Of a DNA stretch of 64,000 nucleotides, positions 62,736-64,000 are shown in pieces. The DNA is from Micromonospora tulbaghiae. GTDB taxonomy: Bacteria > Actinomycetota > Actinomycetes > Mycobacteriales > Micromonosporaceae. Position 1 is the first letter of the stretch. Each line of letters opens with the position of its first letter. The notes under the pieces are model-generated. The model saw only the letters and a program-made list of their open reading frames with translations, did not search any database and was not told the DNA's origin. The stretch lies in assembly GCF_900091605.1 (NCBI RefSeq), contig NZ_FMCQ01000008.1, positions 248,001 through 312,000 of the forward strand. Reading direction: 5' to 3'. Made by a program: the position numbers and the translations under genes.

Positions 62736-64000
62736 GTGATCGCGGCATCGAGGCCAGACAGGTGTGCGCGTTGCGGCGCCAACCTGGCTGCCGACAACGG
62801 CTCGGGACGGTGCGCTCCCTGTCAACGAGCGGAGCGGGACCGCATCGTCGCTGCTCCCGACGTTCCACCCAGCTTCTGGTCCCATGAACCGCTTCGCCAT
62901 GCGCTTGCGGATCGACACCTCGGTCGCGTTGTCCGTGCCTACCGTCACCATCCCTATCACGGGCGACAGCCGCTGCCCCAAACCACTGTCGCCGGCTGGT
63001 TCGGGATTACGCAGGCGCAACTGAGCCGCATCGAGAACGGACCAGCGGTGGTGCACCTCGACCGACTGGCGCATTGGGCCCGCGTGCTGCGGATACCCGC
63101 GCACACCTTGTGGTTCCGACTGCCGCCCGCACCAGGTGACACCCCGGTGCCGGCCGATGCGGTGGAGGTAGGTCCTCACCTGATCCGCGCACTCCGGTCC
63201 GCAGATCGTCAAGTCGGCGGCAAGAACCTCTACAGCGCCGTGCTGGCACACCTCGTCACCTTCTCCAGGCCGACAGGTCGTCCTCCTGCCATGCCCCCGC
63301 AAGTGCTCATGGCGACCACCGTCCTGCACGAGATGGCCGGATGGATGGCACACGATTCCGGGGACAGCACGACGAGTAGACGGCACTTCCTTGATGCCTT
63401 GGCGCTCGCCGTCGACAGCAGAGATGCGCTGCTGGTGGCGCAGGTGCACGGAAGCCTGAGCCACCTCGCCTGCCACGGTGGAAACGCGGAGGCCGCGATC
63501 TCACATGCCAGCGACGGGCTCGGGGCCGTCGCTCAAGAGGAGGCCGGCGCTCTGATACGCGCCCGTCTTCTCGTCTTGCAGGCACGCGGCCTCGCCGCGG
63601 CGGGTCTCACCGCCGACTGCCACGCTTCCCTTCAGCGGGCTGAGTCCGCCTTCGCGGAGGCGGCACCTGCACCCACCGAATGGCTGAGTCCATTCGACCG
63701 CACCTCGTTCGATATCGAGTCGGCGCGCTGCCTGCTTCGCCTCGGTGACGTCACGGCCGCTCTTCGCATCCTCAACGGCAACGTCACCGAGCGGCCGGGC
63801 GGCCGGGTGCGGAGTCAGGCGCTCGCGCGGATGCTCCTGGCCACCGCGCTCGTCGGGCAGGCCCGGATCGAGGAGGCGTGCGACCTGACGCACCAGACCG
63901 TCGAACTCACCCACGGTCTGGGATCGGCTGTCGTCCTCGACCAGCTCAGACATCTCGCACTGCTCCTGCGGTCGCATGCCGTCCGGTGCCCGGACGTGCC
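62736..64000 (+). CDS. XRE-type regulator with N-terminal zinc ribbon (runs off right edge)
   Basis: At least 421 codons with no stop before the window end. The N-terminus has two CxxC pairs (Cys10/Cys13 in CARCGANL and Cys26/Cys29 in CAPC), a likely zinc ribbon. A helix-turn-helix region follows (about 53-105: LGRVVRAYRHHPYHGRQPLP, WFGITQAQLSRIENGP, LDRLAHWARVLRIP). The rest is helical and TPR-like (LHEMAGWMAHDSGD, HFLDALALAVDSRD, SARCLLRLGDVTAALRI). Such proteins are common regulators in Streptomyces-like genomes. GTG 62736 is the only start between an upstream TGA and the first Cys. Confidence 0.8.
   Translation, partial: MIAASRPDRCARCGANLAADNGSGRCAPCQRAERDRIVAAPDVPPSFWSHEPLRHALADRHLGRVVRAYRHHPYHGRQPLPQTTVAGWFGITQAQLSRIENGPAVVHLDRLAHWARVLRIPAHTLWFRLPPAPGDTPVPADAVEVGPHLIRALRSADRQVGGKNLYSAVLAHLVTFSRPTGRPPAMPPQVLMATTVLHEMAGWMAHDSGDSTTSRRHFLDALALAVDSRDALLVAQVHGSLSHLACHGGNAEAAISHASDGLGAVAQEEAGALIRARLLVLQARGLAAAGLTADCHASLQRAESAFAEAAPAPTEWLSPFDRTSFDIESARCLLRLGDVTAALRILNGNVTERPGGRVRSQALARMLLATALVGQARIEEACDLTHQTVELTHGLGSAVVLDQLRHLALLLRSHAVRCPDV

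Overview
The window is a very GC-rich actinobacterial chromosome segment. Codon use, gene content and the gene order discussed below fit a Micromonosporaceae member such as Micromonospora; this is inferred from gene families and layout, not from a marker gene. Most of it is ordinary conserved chromosome. Two blocks follow gene order I recall from Mycobacterium tuberculosis: MBL hydrolase, RidA, two ArsA-type ATPases, WhiB4, PASTA penicillin-binding protein and metallophosphoesterase (the Rv3677c to Rv3683 neighbourhood), then aspartate-semialdehyde dehydrogenase, aspartate kinase, leuA, recR, ybaB and dnaX (Rv3708c to Rv3721c).

Layout. 1-8789: an acyl-CoA catabolic operon on the plus strand: TetR tail, DinB-fold protein, AtuA-like protein, two acyl-CoA dehydrogenases and both subunits of a biotin-dependent acyl-CoA carboxylase, mostly joined by 4-base start/stop overlaps. 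8892-17038: a secreted TAP-like peptidase, a small membrane protein with acidic Thr repeats facing a receptor Ser/Thr kinase, and a large cyclase-ATPase-TPR regulator. 17035-26849: the MBL/RidA/ArsA/WhiB/PBP/phosphoesterase block. 26985-about 30600: a tRNA-Pro gene followed by two degraded integrative elements. Each has an att copy, a hairpin, a broken tyrosine integrase pointing at the att site, and one lower-GC membrane-anchored protein of unknown function. 30670-39822: HAD phosphatase, cation/H+ antiporter, MFS exporter, secreted 5'-nucleotidase, phosphodiesterase and a GAF-GGDEF protein. 39998-47671: lysine/threonine pathway entry (asd, lysC), a lipoprotein, an ArsR regulator divergent from an MFS exporter, and leuA behind a leucine leader peptide. 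47690-56327: an MFS exporter, a secreted HNH nuclease and a five-gene peptide ABC importer. 56650-60560: recR, ybaB and dnaX, then SRP RNA and tRNA-Ser. 60987-62536: an ECF sigma factor coupled to a YCII-domain protein. 62736-64000: an XRE regulator with an N-terminal zinc ribbon, running off the window.

Signals across the window. Many start codons lie 5-8 bases after a TANNNT or CANNNT -10 box, so leaderless transcripts look common. Long perfect hairpins separate transcription units. A GATCTTGC-containing inverted repeat recurs in intergenic gaps. The most unusual region is the tRNA-Pro island: its two cargo proteins match no family I recognise, and its integrases are clearly decayed.
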